Part shown: positions 47,875 to 55,676 of the stretch, one piece after another
Layout of the letters: every line of letters starts with the position of its first letter
Numbering within the stretch: the first letter of the stretch is position 1
Assembly: GCF_003315245.1 (NCBI RefSeq)
Contig: NZ_QNRT01000001.1
Span: 1,025,457 to 1,089,456, forward strand
From: Arenicella xantha
Lineage (GTDB): Bacteria > Pseudomonadota > Gammaproteobacteria > Arenicellales > Arenicellaceae
Reading direction: 5' to 3'
Length of the DNA stretch: 64,000 bases
Program-made: the position numbers and the translations under genes
Notes under the pieces: model-generated
Seen by the model: the letters and a program-made list of their open reading frames with translations, nothing else
What the model was told of the DNA's origin: nothing
Database searches by the model: none

Positions 47875-49602
47875 TTAATAACCTAGATCGTCCTCTTCTT
47901 TCTCCTGAGACTGTTCAGATTCAACTTGTTTTTCTTCAGCTTTATTCAGCATTGAATCGATCTCTTGTCGCTCAGAACTGACCTCAATGGCTTCCGCTTG
48001 CGAAGTGTCTTGGGGTTGATCCAAGTTATCTAATTCAGGTTGCTCTAGCTTTTCAAAGTGTGCTTTGTGATCGGCCATTGCCTCAGCATCTTGCCGTTCG
48101 ACTACACCTTGGTAATACGCCGCTTCTTGTTTATTCGCGGCCGTCATATTAGCTTGCATGTTGTCTTCAAAAATTTCAGTATCTTGGTTCATAGGGTCTC
48201 CAGTAAATGAGTTGGTATTTGATTCGAGTTGCTTCTGTGTGTCCGCCGTCTTCTTCTCAACTTCGGCGAGTAATGCGCGGTTCGATTTGATTCGATCTTG
48301 CACGTGACTGCGAGCTTCAGACCGTTCAGAAATTTGTTTTTGAATGCTTTCGGCCTTTGCAGATTTTTCTTCGACTTGGCCGCTGATGTCTGAATAGACA
48401 TTCGCTTCAATTTCAGTTTTCTTTATCTTGTGATCGTAGGCTGCTTTTGAGGAAGACTTTGAAACAGCATCGGCCATAGTTGGCGCTCGATGTTCCGAGA
48501 TCGTTCGGTGCATCGATTCAAATTTTTGCGCCTTCTCAATTTCAAAATCTTGCTTACGTTGTTCAAATTTTTCTTGGCGCTCGAACCATTTTTTCTTAGT
48601 TGGCTCAGACGCTGAAAAACTGTGGTAATCGCCAACCGATTTTTCTATTTCTCGGTCATGCCATTTTTGATATCTGTCGTGCTTAGCTTGCAAGTCTTTT
48701 AGAACTTGGCCGCGTGATTCATTAACTTGATCAACTGCGGGTTTTAGACGTTCAGCCTTCCTTAAATCACTGTTTGCCTCTTTGCGCTCCTTGTATAACC
48801 CTGAGAGTTCGTTACTTAACTCACGTTGTTCTTTATGAAGTTGTTTGAGTTCACGAAGCGCTTGAACACGCTCTTTATTTAGATCGCGTATCTGTTTGTT
48901 GAGCTCAGCTCGTTCAGAGAATTCGTTACGTCGATCAAGAGCATTTCCACTTGGCCCAATATGCACAGTTGGTTGACGATCAATTCCTTGCTCTTTCAAG
49001 CTTCGACTATCAATACGTTCATCTTTACCAGAACGCTCAAGCGAATTATTGGCGTGCTCTTCCCATGTCTGGCGAATATTGTTGACTTCTAATCTACCGC
49101 GCGGGTTCTCTCCACGAATTTCATCTAGCTCGCGCGTCTTTGCTCCAAAACCTTGCTCATCAATTCGACGCGTAGTCATTAAAATATGAGCATGATAATT
49201 ACGATTATCACCTTCGCAATCTGGCTCATGGATCGCGTAGTCAACACCAGTTTGATAACGATCAGAAAGGTGCTTAGCGTAGTTTTCGATAAGCTCTTGG
49301 CGCGACTCTTGATCTAACTCATGTGGTACAGCGACAAGAACTTCACGAGCAACCGTAGAGTTCTTTCGGTTCTCCGCTGCTTCGGCTTCGTTCCACAGAG
49401 TGTCGCGTTGATATAACTCACGGGGAGCATTACTAGGTAATACGATACCTGTCGTTTCAACGCCACCACGGTTAGTGTAATTATGGATTTCGCCCGTGCG
49501 AATATCTTCTATCGAAGTGCCACTTCGATACGCAGCGGCAGCGGTGGCCGAACGGCCTTTAGATCGACTGATTGTCTGTACACGACAGCTATAGATCGCC
49601 AT
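47875..49602 (-). CDS. MobA/MobL-family relaxase (MOBQ)
   Basis: About 575 residues from ATG 49602 (MAIYSCRVQTISRSKGRSAT). The catalytic tyrosine is Tyr25 in AAAAYRSG, exactly the position of the RSF1010 MobA nucleophile, and the metal-binding histidines are in NRNYHAHILMTTRR. VAREVLVAVPHELD is the conserved strand of the family. The C-terminal ~250 residues are a long coiled coil rich in Glu/Lys/Gln, and no primase domain is evident. It nicks oriT and leads DNA transfer. The oriT candidate lies about 40 bases upstream of its start. Confidence 0.9.
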   Translation of the reverse strand: MAIYSCRVQTISRSKGRSATAAAAYRSGTSIEDIRTGEIHNYTNRGGVETTGIVLPSNAPRELYQRDTLWNEAEAAENRKNSTVAREVLVAVPHELDQESRQELIENYAKHLSDRYQTGVDYAIHEPDCEGDNRNYHAHILMTTRRIDEQGFGAKTRELDEIRGENPRGRLEVNNIRQTWEEHANNSLERSGKDERIDSRSLKEQGIDRQPTVHIGPSGNALDRRNEFSERAELNKQIRDLNKERVQALRELKQLHKEQRELSNELSGLYKERKEANSDLRKAERLKPAVDQVNESRGQVLKDLQAKHDRYQKWHDREIEKSVGDYHSFSASEPTKKKWFERQEKFEQRKQDFEIEKAQKFESMHRTISEHRAPTMADAVSKSSSKAAYDHKIKKTEIEANVYSDISGQVEEKSAKAESIQKQISERSEARSHVQDRIKSNRALLAEVEKKTADTQKQLESNTNSFTGDPMNQDTEIFEDNMQANMTAANKQEAAYYQGVVERQDAEAMADHKAHFEKLEQPELDNLDQPQDTSQAEAIEVSSERQEIDSMLNKAEEKQVESEQSQEKEEDDLGY

Positions 49603-49638
49603 AAAAAATTCAAACCTTGGTTTTAATTTTTGTCGCAC

Positions 49639-49670
49639 GCAAACTGAAAGTTTGCATAAGTGCGCCCTTA
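49639..49670. other. Putative MOBQ origin of transfer (oriT)
   Basis: GCAAACT (49639-49645) and AGTTTGC (49649-49655) form a perfect 7-bp inverted repeat, and directly after it comes ATAAGTGCGCCCTTA (49656-49670). This repeats the layout of the RSF1010/R1162 oriT, an inverted repeat followed by TAAATGCGCCCT or TAAGTGCGCCCT with the nick near the G/CCC. It lies right beside the relaxase start. I know of no other explanation for the pattern. Confidence 0.82.
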
Positions 49671-49867
49671 TTTTCTTACGAAAATTTTACGGGATGGGGT
49701 TCCGCGATACACCTGTAGTGTTTGTTAACTAAGAGTAACTAAGACTTTTTCAGGTTGGAAATAGACACTAAAAATTTATTTTAATAAAAAAATTGTTTAC
49801 CCAAGTTGTAATTTCTAAATAGAAAAGACTATTATTAGATAGCATGGGGACAGTAAAGGAGTGAAAT

Positions 49868-50461
49868 ATGGGGATTAAATACTTAGCAAAGAGAGTCGTA
49901 TTAGTTGTAGTTTTCGTTTTTTTAGCGAGCACAAAAATTGGTGTCGCAAATGCTCAAAATTTACCTAGGCCTATTGATCTTCGGATACAAAACATTAGCC
50001 AACAAACTCCAGTTTGGTGCTGGGCAGCGGTTGCTCAACAAATAGTGATGTCACTACAAGGAGTTCAGGGAACACCAGCACAGTGCTCAATGGTAGCAAT
50101 CGCAAATAATAAACCTCCTCAATATTGTTGTAGCGATTTCCGAAGGTGTTCTGTCACTGGAAGCCTTCAACAAATTCAAGGTTTGATAGCGCACTTTGGA
50201 GGTCGCTATTCATCGATTAATCCTCCGGCCGATCCTATGACGATCTACAACACTCTCCTAGCAGGACGGCCGATCATAATGGCTGTGAAAACAACTCCAT
50301 ATGCTGGCCACGTTGTAGTTATTAGAGGAATGAAATGGATAAATACGCGATACGGCCCAAGAGCGATTCTCTTGATTAATGATCCTCTTGCATTTTTCTC
50401 AGCAGAGGTTGATTTCCAATCAATAGGACCCTATTGGCAAGCAGCTATCGTTGTAAATTAG
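49868..50461 (+). CDS. Secreted papain-like cysteine peptidase (C39/C70-like)
   Basis: The 197-residue protein has a signal peptide (VVLVVVFVFLASTKIGVANA, cleavage near NAQ). The catalytic cysteine is in QQTPVWCWAAVAQQI, the histidine in TPYAGHVVVIRGM, and the aspartate/asparagine in LLINDPLAFF, the order of papain-like C39_2/C70 peptidases. It has several other cysteines (QYCCSDFRRCSV), so it may be disulphide-stabilised in the periplasm or medium. First gene of the rightward cargo, with an AAAGGAGTGAAAT ribosome site. Substrate unknown. Confidence 0.8.
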   Translation: MGIKYLAKRVVLVVVFVFLASTKIGVANAQNLPRPIDLRIQNISQQTPVWCWAAVAQQIVMSLQGVQGTPAQCSMVAIANNKPPQYCCSDFRRCSVTGSLQQIQGLIAHFGGRYSSINPPADPMTIYNTLLAGRPIIMAVKTTPYAGHVVVIRGMKWINTRYGPRAILLINDPLAFFSAEVDFQSIGPYWQAAIVVN

Positions 50462-50470
50462 GATTCAACA

Positions 50471-51235
50471 ATGAAACTAAGAATTTATTTGGTCTTAATA
50501 ACCTTACTTACTGGTTGTGCTTCAACTGACTTCCAAAGCGAAAGCTATGGATACATTACCTTAGGAAGTTTCGATGGATGTTCAGCAACAAAAGCGTCGT
50601 CACACTCAGGTTATAAAAACTATGACCTGATCTATTTCCCTGGGAACTCTAATTTTGAAAATCATTTTTTTAATCATTCTCAATGGATAATAGAAGAAAT
50701 GAAATTGGACGATCATGAGATACCCAATATCTATTTTTATGAAGATTACAATTCACCGAATGCGATGGCGCTGTCTTTTGGAATCGATCCAGGCAGCAAC
50801 TATACAATCCTTTTTGGCAGGAATATGCTTTGGAATAATGTACTCAATCTAGAGGGAAACAACCTAAAAACTGCTGAAATTTGGTCAATTTTAGCCCATG
50901 AGTATGCTCACATAGGCCAGTATTTAGAGGGTGTTAATGGAGACACGCCCAACCTTGAATTAATGGCTGATGTCATGTCAGGTTGGTATGTGGGAATGGT
51001 CGTTTCAAATTTTGGAAATTATGAAATCGTGAACGCTAACAAATTGCTCAATGTACAACTCGCTATGGAAGATGCTTATCAATCAGGTGACTACTCTTTT
51101 AATCACCCAGATCACCATGGCACACCAAAGCAAAGGCTCGCTGCATTTAGGTATGGACTAAACATTGCAATCAACGACCCAACCATAAGTTGGTGGGGAG
51201 TTTTTGATATGGCAAAAAATCGATATGGATTATAG
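50471..51235 (+). CDS. Lipoprotein zinc metallopeptidase (YpfJ/gluzincin-like)
   Basis: The 254-residue protein has a lipoprotein signal (YLVLITLLTGCAST). The catalytic motif is HEYAH in SILAHEYAHIGQYLEG, followed about 15 residues later by the third-ligand stretch NLELMADVMSGWYVG, as in the neutral zinc peptidases of the YpfJ type (ELxADCxAGxW). A C-terminal DHHGTPKQRLAAFRYGL also resembles YpfJ. It is anchored to a membrane and degrades or processes extracellular proteins. Follows the papain-like gene by 9 bases. Confidence 0.82.
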   Translation: MKLRIYLVLITLLTGCASTDFQSESYGYITLGSFDGCSATKASSHSGYKNYDLIYFPGNSNFENHFFNHSQWIIEEMKLDDHEIPNIYFYEDYNSPNAMALSFGIDPGSNYTILFGRNMLWNNVLNLEGNNLKTAEIWSILAHEYAHIGQYLEGVNGDTPNLELMADVMSGWYVGMVVSNFGNYEIVNANKLLNVQLAMEDAYQSGDYSFNHPDHHGTPKQRLAAFRYGLNIAINDPTISWWGVFDMAKNRYGL

Positions 51236-51259
51236 AGCCTTACATAATAACGCAAGAGA

Positions 51260-51733
51260 ATGACGAGACAAAAATCATTAAATATACTATGGAGAAGACT
51301 AATAACTATCTTCGTTATTCTAATAGGAACAGCTATTTGCATCTTCTATTTTGGCAATGAAATACGTGTTTTAGCCCTACTATTTATCTTTGGAAATCTT
51401 GGCAGCTATTTAAGTATACACAAAAGCCTAGGAGATCTAGACGACGATGAAGTTATCGAGCTCTCAAACTCATGGCTAGCATTAATTACACCCGCCATTG
51501 TTGGGGGTATTTTATCGATTATGCTTTACATTCTCTTTCTTTCTGGACTGGTTGGCGGTGAGCTGTTCCCTACATTTAAAGAGGATCCACAAGTTCGTTC
51601 AGGTCTCGATGCTCTTCTCGACCAGCACGCGACCGGAATGGCAGAATATGCCAAATTACTATTTTGGGGTTTTCTCGCGGGATTTAACCAAAAGTATGCG
51701 ATTGACATCATTAGCTCTGTTAGACACAAATGA
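51260..51733 (+). CDS. Polytopic membrane protein, unknown function
   Basis: 157 residues with about four transmembrane helices (LITIFVILIGTAICIFYFG, LALLFIFGNLGSYL, LITPAIVGGILSIMLYILFL, AKLLFWGFLAGFN). An acidic loop DLDDDEVIELSNS separates helices 2 and 3. No family recognised. It overlaps the next gene by 4 bases and sits inside the peptidase cargo run. Confidence 0.65.
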   Translation: MTRQKSLNILWRRLITIFVILIGTAICIFYFGNEIRVLALLFIFGNLGSYLSIHKSLGDLDDDEVIELSNSWLALITPAIVGGILSIMLYILFLSGLVGGELFPTFKEDPQVRSGLDALLDQHATGMAEYAKLLFWGFLAGFNQKYAIDIISSVRHK

Positions 51734-51813
51734 TTCAAAACTGTCCTAAACATAAAACAACTGAACCCAATAATTACACTAACTTTAAGCGAAAGAGCGG
51801 AGTTGTAGACCCC

Positions 51814-52464
51814 ATGCATAAGTCTTTAGTTTTATTAACAGTTATTATCTTAATGGCTATTCCTTTGACAGTTATGTCCCAGAGTATTAAGCCTGATTTC
51901 AGAAAGACAAATGATCAGGTAGAAGAAATTTTATCTGAGTGGCAATCATCAAATAGAATATTGTTAGACTCACGGACTACAGGTCTTATATCCGGAGAAA
52001 TCGAGTATTTCAAAAGCATCTTTGGCAAGCGCCAGTACAACCCAAATTATCAAGAAGCTCTTAATTTAGTCTCAAACACAAAGACACTGAAACCTATAGT
52101 TTATAGATATCTGGAGGATTCACTAGATAGCGAAAACCACTTACTTTTACGAAGCCGTTTGGTAAAAGCAATTGGTATGGAACCAGGATTGGATGGTTCA
52201 CCTATCTCAAAAACAAACCCATTTCGATTAGCTAATTACAACGAAGAATTACCTAACGGCCTTTATAAAATAAGCTCTGGAGGTAAAAGTGGAACAGCGG
52301 AAATCGAGACAAAAAGATTTCTGATTCAGGCCGGACTTCACACCATTCTAAACGTTTCAACTGGAGAAATATGGGATATAGATGAAGAAGGAAGGCAAGA
52401 TACATATCGTAATCCAGGGTTTGTACCTAAGACAGAAACCGACAAACGTGAATGGTCCCGATAG
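51814..52464 (+). CDS. Secreted hypothetical protein of the peptidase cargo
   Basis: I use the ATG at 51814 (MHKSLVLLTVIILMAIPLTV, signal peptide with cleavage near MSQ); the frame also extends upstream to 51730. The ~215-residue mature protein is unrecognised (EIEYFKSIFGKRQYNPNYQE, LRSRLVKAIGMEPGLDG). It contains a short repeated NPFRLANYNEELPNG stretch and ends TDKREWSR. Followed by the metzincin gene, whose start is close to its stop. Confidence 0.6.
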   Translation: MHKSLVLLTVIILMAIPLTVMSQSIKPDFRKTNDQVEEILSEWQSSNRILLDSRTTGLISGEIEYFKSIFGKRQYNPNYQEALNLVSNTKTLKPIVYRYLEDSLDSENHLLLRSRLVKAIGMEPGLDGSPISKTNPFRLANYNEELPNGLYKISSGGKSGTAEIETKRFLIQAGLHTILNVSTGEIWDIDEEGRQDTYRNPGFVPKTETDKREWSR

Positions 52465-52489
52465 ACTTATATTTGATTTGGCTTACTCA

Positions 52490-53545
52490 GTGAAACTAGC
52501 ATCGAAATTTCTCATATTTCTGATTTGTTACTCGATCACCATGTCATCAATGTCAGGCGAGCTCGTCAAACGAACAACAGATAATCGCGAGGATTTTCTC
52601 GTAGCTACTCCACTTGAGCACTACTGCAATAACATAGCGCCTAACAATCGAGCTGCGGAGCCGATACCTATTCTTGGCAACCAACCTGCAGGGGTACCCT
52701 CTCCTTTGCTTCGTGCGAAATTACTTAAGATAAAAATTATTGATGTATCCCGCACTTGCGATAAACCTTGTTTAGAAAAATTATCTAGTACAATTTTGAG
52801 CTCTATCGGACTTTGGCGTAGTGGTTGCGCAAGATGCAGTTCAGCCTCTCTTAACCTTGTCGAGATCAATAATTCTCTTTGGCTAGACTCAATAACCCAT
52901 GACAAGTGGAGCTATGCCTTAAACAACTCACGAAAGTATGCTCAATATGACCCTCATTCAGTATCTCGAGTCAATTTTGCAAACCTTGGAAGACAGCCCG
53001 TCGCAGACTACATACGAGCAAAAATGTCGAAAGTGACAAATAAAATATGCAGTCGCGAAAACTTATTCACTATGAATGATTTTGTTGAAAGCCAGCTGTG
53101 CAATAGAAACAACTTTGCTAAAGAATCTTGTCCGTCTGAGGATTGCTTCGAGCTTCCAATTTATCTGGGAAAGGAAAATCCATATTGCGAACTAACGGAA
53201 AGTAAAATCGCTTGTGGGTCACCAGATGGCGCTATCGCATTAAATACTGATAACTATAAGTTTCTTATGAGATCCAAAAGTCTAAAAATTGAGAACGGGA
53301 CATTTGGTGAGGGACCCACCGTACTCTTGCAACACACAATCACTCATGAAGTCGGTCATTGGTTTGGCTTACAGCATGATAATGATGACGCAATAGAGGC
53401 GGTAGCCAACATAATGTTTGATGGCTATAGTAGAGGGAGGGAGTGGTGCTTAACTCTAAACAACCTAAAAGAATTAAACGAAGCAGTAGATAAAAACTGG
53501 AAAGATAGGCTTTCTTCGAATTCTGGGCTTCGATACATTAAATAG
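52490..53545 (+). CDS. Secreted metzincin metallopeptidase
   Basis: GTG at 52490 gives a signal peptide (VKLASKFLIFLICYSITMSS) and a ~351-residue protein. The zinc motif is the extended metzincin HExxHxxGxxH: ITHEVGHWFGLQHDNDD, followed by a NIMFDGYSRG methionine-turn-like stretch. Cysteines are numerous (CARCSSASL, ENLFTMN...LCNRNNF, CPSEDCFEL), indicating disulphides. An upstream in-frame extension to 52382 overlaps the previous gene and is less likely. Likely an extracellular protease; substrate unknown. Confidence 0.8.
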   Translation: MKLASKFLIFLICYSITMSSMSGELVKRTTDNREDFLVATPLEHYCNNIAPNNRAAEPIPILGNQPAGVPSPLLRAKLLKIKIIDVSRTCDKPCLEKLSSTILSSIGLWRSGCARCSSASLNLVEINNSLWLDSITHDKWSYALNNSRKYAQYDPHSVSRVNFANLGRQPVADYIRAKMSKVTNKICSRENLFTMNDFVESQLCNRNNFAKESCPSEDCFELPIYLGKENPYCELTESKIACGSPDGAIALNTDNYKFLMRSKSLKIENGTFGEGPTVLLQHTITHEVGHWFGLQHDNDDAIEAVANIMFDGYSRGREWCLTLNNLKELNEAVDKNWKDRLSSNSGLRYIK

Positions 53546-53560
53546 TAGGAATACAGGCAT

Positions 53561-54253
53561 ATGATAAAAATTAAACTGTTCGCATTTGTAACGCTATTCT
53601 GCTTTTGTATAAATGTTCATGCACAGAGGTTTGAATATGAAAAGACCATGGAATTTAAAGAAGAGTGTGAAAACTGCCTACTATCTCCATTTTTAGCTGT
53701 TGCTATTTTTCATGATCAGGAACGAGATGGAAGGAAAATAGGCGTAGTTTTGAGCGATTATTTCTACTGCCATGAGGGAAGTAACGAGGTCTATCGAGTT
53801 CCGACAGGATTTGAAACAGATTTCTTATCTATTCCGAACTTTATTACTCCTGCTATAAGATCAAAAGATTTTATGGAAGCTGGTGTTGTTCACGACTGGC
53901 TGTACGCCGTTGGAGAGAAAGGTAAAAAAAAGCATGCCGATACCGTTTTCAGAGACATGCTAGGGGAACAAGATGCATCACGACTAACGCAAGCTGCTAT
54001 GTACGGTGGAGTTAAGTATGGAGGTAAATCCTCTTACGGTACACGTCCGGAGATACCAATATTTGATCTTGAGAAGATGGTTAGGGTAACACCTTCACCC
54101 ATTCAAAAACCTAAAAAAGCAGCTTATGATGAGCTCGACTGCTCAAACCAAAAAGCATTTACTGCCTTCAGGAAACAACATGCTGGCAAGAAAGCATACA
54201 CTAAAGTTGTCGAAGACTACGAAGTTAAAGGCTTTAAATTAGTCGAGGACTAG
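53561..54253 (+). CDS. Exported DUF1353-like protein
   Basis: The 230-residue protein has a signal peptide (LFAFVTLFCFCINVHA) and the DUF1353 pattern: VPTGFETDFLSIPNFITPAI, then MEAGVVHDWLYAVGEKGKKK followed by HADTVFRDML. DUF1353 occurs in phage genes and bacterial proteins with no assigned reaction; the conserved D-x-x-S-I-P and H-D-x-L-Y residues could form an active site. Ends the cargo, 35 bases before the right arm-type site. Confidence 0.7.
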   Translation: MIKIKLFAFVTLFCFCINVHAQRFEYEKTMEFKEECENCLLSPFLAVAIFHDQERDGRKIGVVLSDYFYCHEGSNEVYRVPTGFETDFLSIPNFITPAIRSKDFMEAGVVHDWLYAVGEKGKKKHADTVFRDMLGEQDASRLTQAAMYGGVKYGGKSSYGTRPEIPIFDLEKMVRVTPSPIQKPKKAAYDELDCSNQKAFTAFRKQHAGKKAYTKVVEDYEVKGFKLVED

Positions 54254-54287
54254 TGCTTCAAATATTATTTATCTAAACTTACTCCAT

Positions 54288-54305
54288 GGGTACAAATTAG
54301 GTACA
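54288..54305 (+). promoter_or_regulatory. Putative integrase arm-type site, right end
   Basis: GGGTACAAATTAGGTACA differs from the left copy at 30033-30050 in 2 of 18 positions. It lies about 120 bases inside the right attachment repeat, in the same orientation as the left copy. Confidence 0.55.
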
Positions 54306-54381
54306 TTCGTCAGCTTTTACAACTTACCTCTAATTACTATAAATTACTGATTACTAATTAGCTTATGTATCGCCTAGTTAC

Positions 54382-54408
54382 GCTTAGATTATCCCAGATA
54401 ATCTAAGC
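54382..54408. terminator. 12-bp perfect palindrome near the right end
   Basis: GCTTAGATTATC and GATAATCTAAGC are separated by CCA. This strong stem sits 18 bases before the attR repeat. It may terminate transcription from the cargo or bind a recombination protein; it has no U-tract worth the name. Confidence 0.5.
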
Positions 54409-54426
54409 TTATTGCTTCAAAGACAC

Positions 54427-54474
54427 ACTGAAAATCCCCGTGTCGGCAGTTCGATTCTGTCCCTGGCCACCATT
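54427..54474 (+). repeat. attR: 48-bp copy of the tRNA-Phe 3' half
   Basis: Identical to 29920-29967. The 5' half of the tRNA is missing here, so this is the attachment remnant, not a functional tRNA gene. Confidence 0.95.
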
Positions 54475-54611
54475 AAACCACTGTTTTATATAATTTTTTT
54501 GATACTTTCTCAAAAAACAATAACCCTTGTCTTGATCAAGGGGCAAATAGAGGGTAATGAAACTTATGACTGAGGGTTGGCATCTATGAAACATGCCTCT
54601 ATTATTAGGGT

Positions 54612-55676
54612 ATGAAATCAAACTCGAGAAAGGAACTCAAGGGAGTCACGCTAAACGAGCGTTTTCAAGTAACTGACGATCGATTAGGAAAATACGATTA
54701 CAACGGTTATTTTGGAGATGGAAAATTTGGCATAGACTTGAAAACAGGAGAAGAGGTTTTTATTAAAACCATTGTTTTCGGCACTCAAAGGAGAAGGTTC
54801 GAAGGTGAAACTGCCACGCAACAAATTGAAAGGGAAACACACGCATTCAATCATGAGCGCCGGTTACTAGAAGTTTGTCTAAAGCACAACTTAAAGCGAA
54901 TTGCTAAGCTTGTCGATGTCGGTGAGGTTAGCGATGATAATGGAGATCTAGAATACGCATACATGGCTTTCGAGAAGGCCGAAAGCAATGGACACATAAA
55001 AAATGTTACTGAGGTGCAGGACTCTTTCGGCTTTAGACTTCAACTTATGAAGGATGTCTGCGTTGGTCTTTCTCAACTACACCAACGATCTATAGCCCAC
55101 CAAGACATAAAGCCCTCTAACATTCTCAAAACAAAAGAAAAAGGCGAAGATCGAGGAAAAATAACAGACCTCGGCAGAGCCAGCATAGAAGGAGATGGCA
55201 TAGCACATGATTTAGCTGATTGGGCAGGACAAGGAATGTACGCAGCGCCAGATAGATTGTACAGAGTTCAAACTTCAAACTGGAATCTGAAAAGAACCTC
55301 AAGTGACCTTTACCTTTTTGGCTCTCTAATGTGGCAATACTTATCAGAGAGTGATATTCCACTAACTCGAGAATGGATGAAACGCTTAACCGAACCTCTA
55401 AAACCAGGTAATTTTTCAGATACCTACGATCAAGTCCTCCCCCATTTAGTTATAGTTTTTGAAGAAATATTTTCGGATGCAATTAACGATTGCGAATCCG
55501 AAATTGAAAGAGAACTCATCACCATTATCAAGGAGCTCACCAACCCAGACCCAGCGCAGAGAGGAAGCAAATCCTTCAGCACCAGAATTGATCGACATTC
55601 ACTACATCCCTTCATATCAAGGCTTGACCGACTTTTAAAAACGCATTTAGCACAATCAAGAACAAGTAATGCATAG
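54612..55676 (+). CDS. Ser/Thr protein kinase
   Basis: The 354-residue protein has a eukaryotic-type kinase core: glycine loop GYFGDGKFGIDLKTGEEVFI with the catalytic Lys, catalytic loop SIAHQDIKPSNIL (HQD in place of HRD), metal loop ITDLGRASIEG (DLG in place of DFG), and the APDRL activation-segment stretch with LYLFGSLMWQYLSES. It lacks a transmembrane helix, so it is cytoplasmic. The stop overlaps the start of the next gene by 8 bases (ATGCATAG). Outside the element's right end but close to it. Likely acts with the TPR-like partner, perhaps in stress or phage response; the latter is inference. Confidence 0.85.
   Translation: MKSNSRKELKGVTLNERFQVTDDRLGKYDYNGYFGDGKFGIDLKTGEEVFIKTIVFGTQRRRFEGETATQQIERETHAFNHERRLLEVCLKHNLKRIAKLVDVGEVSDDNGDLEYAYMAFEKAESNGHIKNVTEVQDSFGFRLQLMKDVCVGLSQLHQRSIAHQDIKPSNILKTKEKGEDRGKITDLGRASIEGDGIAHDLADWAGQGMYAAPDRLYRVQTSNWNLKRTSSDLYLFGSLMWQYLSESDIPLTREWMKRLTEPLKPGNFSDTYDQVLPHLVIVFEEIFSDAINDCESEIERELITIIKELTNPDPAQRGSKSFSTRIDRHSLHPFISRLDRLLKTHLAQSRTSNA

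Larger units (their letters stand above)
29920..54474. mobile_element. 24.5-kb integrative mobilizable element in tRNA-Phe
   Basis: Bounded by 48-bp direct repeats. Contents: tyrosine integrase at the left end; RepA with iteron/DnaA-box origin; ParA; coupling protein; MOBQ relaxase and oriT; and variable cargo (restriction-modification fusion, RelA/SpoT-DUF262 pair, secreted peptidases). No VirB/Tra mating-pore genes are seen, so it is mobilizable rather than self-transmissible. Base composition is visibly more AT-rich than the flanking core genes. Confidence 0.92.

Noticed and set aside
54427-54474. Second tRNA-Phe gene
   Set aside because: Only the 3' half from the anticodon loop is present; it is the right attachment repeat.
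29920-54474. Self-transmissible conjugative element (ICE)
   Set aside because: A coupling protein and relaxase are present, but no VirB4-type ATPase, pilus or pore proteins were recognised.
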